NCBI GenBank assembly: GCA_030737835.1
Contig: CM060855.1
Location: forward strand, 10,995,927-11,059,926
DNA length: 64,000 nucleotides
Origin: Acorus gramineus
Lineage: Eukaryota; Streptophyta; Magnoliopsida; Acorales; Acoraceae
Reading direction: 5' to 3'
This document shows, piece by piece, positions 61,156 to 64,000 of this stretch. The notes beneath the pieces were generated by a model. The model saw nothing but the letters and a program-made list of their open reading frames with translations, made no database searches and was not told the origin of the DNA. Position 1 is the stretch's first letter; every line of letters starts with the position of its first letter. The position numbers were made by a program, and so were the translations under genes.

Positions 61156-61310
61156 TAATTTGGATGAGAAGGTGACTGAAAGAGTCTTGTCTAAGATTCT
61201 TATCCAAGTAGGTCATGTAGTAGACCACCACATACCTCAGTATAAGAAAAGGCTATGCTTTTGCTAAATATATATGAGACTGAGGAGATTGAGACTATGC
61301 TATTAAGTTA
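61156..61310 (+). pseudogene. Decayed exon of an RRM RNA-binding protein gene
   Basis: After a splice-acceptor-like ttcatag (AG at 61154-61155), the frame reads NLDEKVTERVLSKILIQVG and then HVVDHHIPQ. This matches the first RRM of the plant SF3B4-like/RBM family (typically GNLDERVTDRVLYDILIQ...VVDLYIPRDKE...KGYAFAEYETEEI). Downstream the match continues in other frames as GYAFA and YETEEIET, so a piece of the loop is lost and two frame shifts have occurred. Keeping the intron/exon border argues for a DNA-level duplication rather than a processed copy. The other exons were not found. Confidence 0.6.
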
Positions 61311-64000
61311 TTTTTTTGGCCTTAGTCTCCATAATAAGACACTAAAATTTGCAGTGCGCTTTTTTTTTCACATACTCTACAATTCAGGAATATATTGGGG
61401 TTCAGAACTTCTTAGTCATGTATAGGAGCATAGGGACCCCTCCATTTAACTCAAAATTCACCTTGCCTTTCCTACTATTCTTGTCAGTTAGTTCATAGTG
61501 CTTGTAAAATATGTGTAGCTTAAGTGCAATGTTTGTTGTTGTTGCTTAGTTTAGTTACTGTGGTGGTCAGTCAATTAATCTTGCTATTTGTTTGGTGTTG
61601 CTTGATGTGGATGCAATTCTCTTTGGTTTCATGTAAGAAAATATGTTTTCTAGGCAGGCCATCGGTAGTCAGTATGACCATCCTGTAAATATAGTGTTCT
61701 TTCTTTCTTAATCATCAATGGTGAACGTCATGTCTATTACCTTGTGAATGGTTCTGAAATAGCAAGATAGTTTTCTTCATTAATGGGGCTATTTTTGTGC
61801 CACTATTCCTGGTGGTGCTTACCATTTTTTTTTCAGAATATTTTTGTTGCATGGTGTTTTTCCCTACGTTCACGGATATAGATTATCCAAGCATAAAATA
61901 TTTATACAAGGATAGATGAGAATTAAATGATTTTATGTTTGATTCACTATTCATTTCTCGATTTTGATAAATTTTCATCTTTTTATCAAGATATACTTAA
62001 AGATTTAGATGTATAAATAGGATTAAAATATACTTCTTGGTTATGGTTATTGGAGTTTCACTAGGAATGAATGCATATTTCATAAGAGATTCTATATGGA
62101 AAATACTTGGACTCAATTTTTTTCGAATCTCCGATGTTGGTTTTCATAATATGAGGAGCAGGCAGATACTCCTTGAATCATTACGGGTAATCTTTGGTTT
62201 GGGAAAATAACAGTCTGGGGTGATTTCTGGTAGGATCCAAATTCCCTTGTTTCTCTATTCATTTCCTTCCTAAACTGGTTTTAAAAAGCCAGCTTAATTA
62301 AAAAATTGTCTACAGTTTTTAGTGCAAAATGACTTTTTTAAAAAGCGCAGAAAATACGCTTTCTAGGAATCAAAGTCTATTTAAGTTGCTTTATTCAAAA
62401 TCTTATATTTCAAGCGTGTTTCTAAATGGCCCTTAACCCATGTTTGATTCGAGAATAAGCTCAGAATAAATTGGAATTGATCGGAATAATCTCATTATGG
62501 ATGTTTAGATGACTGGATTAAATGAGAATTTGTATGCTTAAAATTAACTAGTATCAAGTGGCATATGGATTTCATCTACCCATTAGAATTAAGTAATTTC
62601 AGGACATTCAAATCAAAAGAATACGTTGGTCCATTGTCAAATCAACTGTCATAATTCTTTCACCTTTTATAACTTCTTATTCACACTTTATTCACATTTT
62701 ATCCAGACAAATAAAAAATTTATTATTACCATTTTCTAAAGAGAATAATTTAAAACACAATCAAACACAAAATCATGGTACCATGGGAATTCTAATTCTA
62801 CCAAGTTTTGGAATACATTCGTACATTTAAAGTTAATTGAATATAAGCTTTTTTTTGTCAAGGATTTAATTCACTCAAATGCAATTGAACCATACTGCTT
62901 GTATTTATTTGAATTTATAGACTTTGTTATATTGGAAATCATGACTTTAATCTAGTTCAAGAAATGCAGAAAATGGACATGTGATATATTTTTTTCCCTT
63001 GAATTGGTTTACATGATCATATGTTCTTATATTCAGGTGATGTTTGGAAACACACATGAACGTGTTTTCGCTTTTGTAGAAATTAAAAAGTGCAAACATG
63101 TTTTTAAATGATTTTAAAAAAACATAATTAATTGAAAAGATTGTTTCAATTTTTAGTGTAAAAAGTATGTTTTTGAAAGAAAAAAACAATAAAGTGTTTT
63201 TGAAAATAAGTTAATTAATCCTTTCTTTTTAATAATCATGGGAAGGGATTCGGGTTGAGTTATGTCAAGTAAAAACGTGTCTCCGGTCTTGAATGGCTAA
63301 ACCTGCTTTGTTTTAATTTACACACCTTCAATCCACCCGCAACCTGTACATGACCCGATCCAATCGGGTTGGATCAGGTGACGTTCGGTAGCCATGGTGT
63401 GATGCATTACATTTATGTCACCGTGGATTCAATTATGTTCGGAACATAGTGATATCGACACGACGTCTGCTCTCTTATGTTGTATATACTGATCTTCTTT
63501 TTCAAAAAGAAGGCAATACGGCATATGAAAGGATTCCAAAGGGACAATTGTGTTTTTTTTTGTGAATAAGCCCAGTATCAACCGTTCATGGCTGGAAACA
63601 CGATAATTTGTAATCTGAAAAAAGGATAGAACTAAAATGGCCTAAACCGCTGGAAAAGCTACAAGCTGATGCTTTAGGTACAGATTTTTGTTAGAACTAA
63701 AGCCACCAGTCTAATTAGTCTGGCATTGGGGTTAATATAGGAAATCTGACTTTGTTGAGGTTTCCGTCCCGGTGGATGAATGCTGAACTGATCTGGATTT
63801 CTGTTAAATCCTTTATGTATTTACTAATCATATATATATATATATATACATAAATTGTAAATTTAAATCATATTCTTTTACATTAATATTCATTCTTTAT
63901 TATTGAACAGAAAAAATGAGGCGATGACAAATAGAAATCTTCTATTTTTATAAATTTAAAAAAAATGAAATTTGCAAAGCTATGTAGAATTCAAAAAGCA
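61311..64000. other. AT-rich spacer with MITE-like pieces
   Basis: No gene seen. A stretch at about 62451-62767 begins TGTTTGATT and ends with its inverted copy AATCAAACA, about 317 bp, as a MITE would. Related sequences around 62290-62345 and 63125-63180 both contain a block like tttttagtgcaaaatgact/tttttagtgtaaaaagtat, suggesting two copies of one small element. A (TA)n microsatellite lies at about 63830-63848. Confidence 0.4.
63830..63849. repeat. (TA)n microsatellite
   Basis: A pure tata run of about 20 bp. Confidence 0.85.

Noticed and set aside
1-64000. tRNA, rRNA or organelle-derived genes
   Set aside because: No cloverleaf-forming stretch with both boxes and no rRNA-like sequence was seen beyond the two SINE candidates.

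Overview
The window is nuclear DNA from a flowering plant. The genes have many introns with T-rich, AT-rich interiors. Their products match plant-specific families: a plant DYRK-group kinase, a TM9/TMN nonaspanin, a YaaW-like plastid-type protein and AKR4 reductases. The spacers carry typical plant mobile elements. I cannot name the species.

Layout. 1-8043 (+): 3' part of a DYRK-group kinase gene, six exons visible, first exon(s) outside the window. 9320-13724 (+): a complete seven-exon TMN gene with a C-terminal KXE signal. 15404-20165 (+): a complete 11-exon gene for a DUF3944/YaaW-like protein. About 20285-23720 (-): an old, broken Ty1/copia fossil. 24338-26735 (-): a complete four-exon AKR4-type reductase gene. 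33547-36178 (-): a decayed tandem copy of it. Between the two reductase copies lie a SINE with 14-bp target duplications, a nearly 4-kb PIF/Harbinger DNA transposon with apparently intact transposase and Myb/SANT-like genes, and a 673-bp GGGTC-rich element with 9-bp flanking repeats.

36.2-39.9 kb is AT-rich and I see no gene in it. At 39.9-40.2 kb there is promoter-like DNA (duplicated MSA-like motifs, TGACGTCA, TATAAATA) followed by a telobox-bearing leader and a very short ORF. From about 41.3 to 59.86 kb the sequence is one hierarchical tandem-repeat array. Diverged monomers of roughly 310-350 bp are organised into a higher-order unit of about 4.78 kb, present in two nearly identical copies and a third more diverged one. 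The array is C-poor and T/G-rich on the + strand, starts in DNA that resembles its own monomer, and ends in a polypyrimidine tract plus AG. It may therefore be a roughly 19.6-kb intron expanded from its own 5' end. This is the most unusual structure in the window.

Downstream, 60-61.3 kb holds a 177-bp direct duplication with an open frame through both copies, a decayed minus-strand coding remnant and a decayed exon of an RRM protein gene. The rest is AT-rich spacer with MITE-like pieces.

Two genes (the kinase and the intact reductase) each use a GC-AG intron, inferred from reading phase. The genes do not form a pathway; this is an ordinary plant gene neighbourhood with a TE-rich accessory half.
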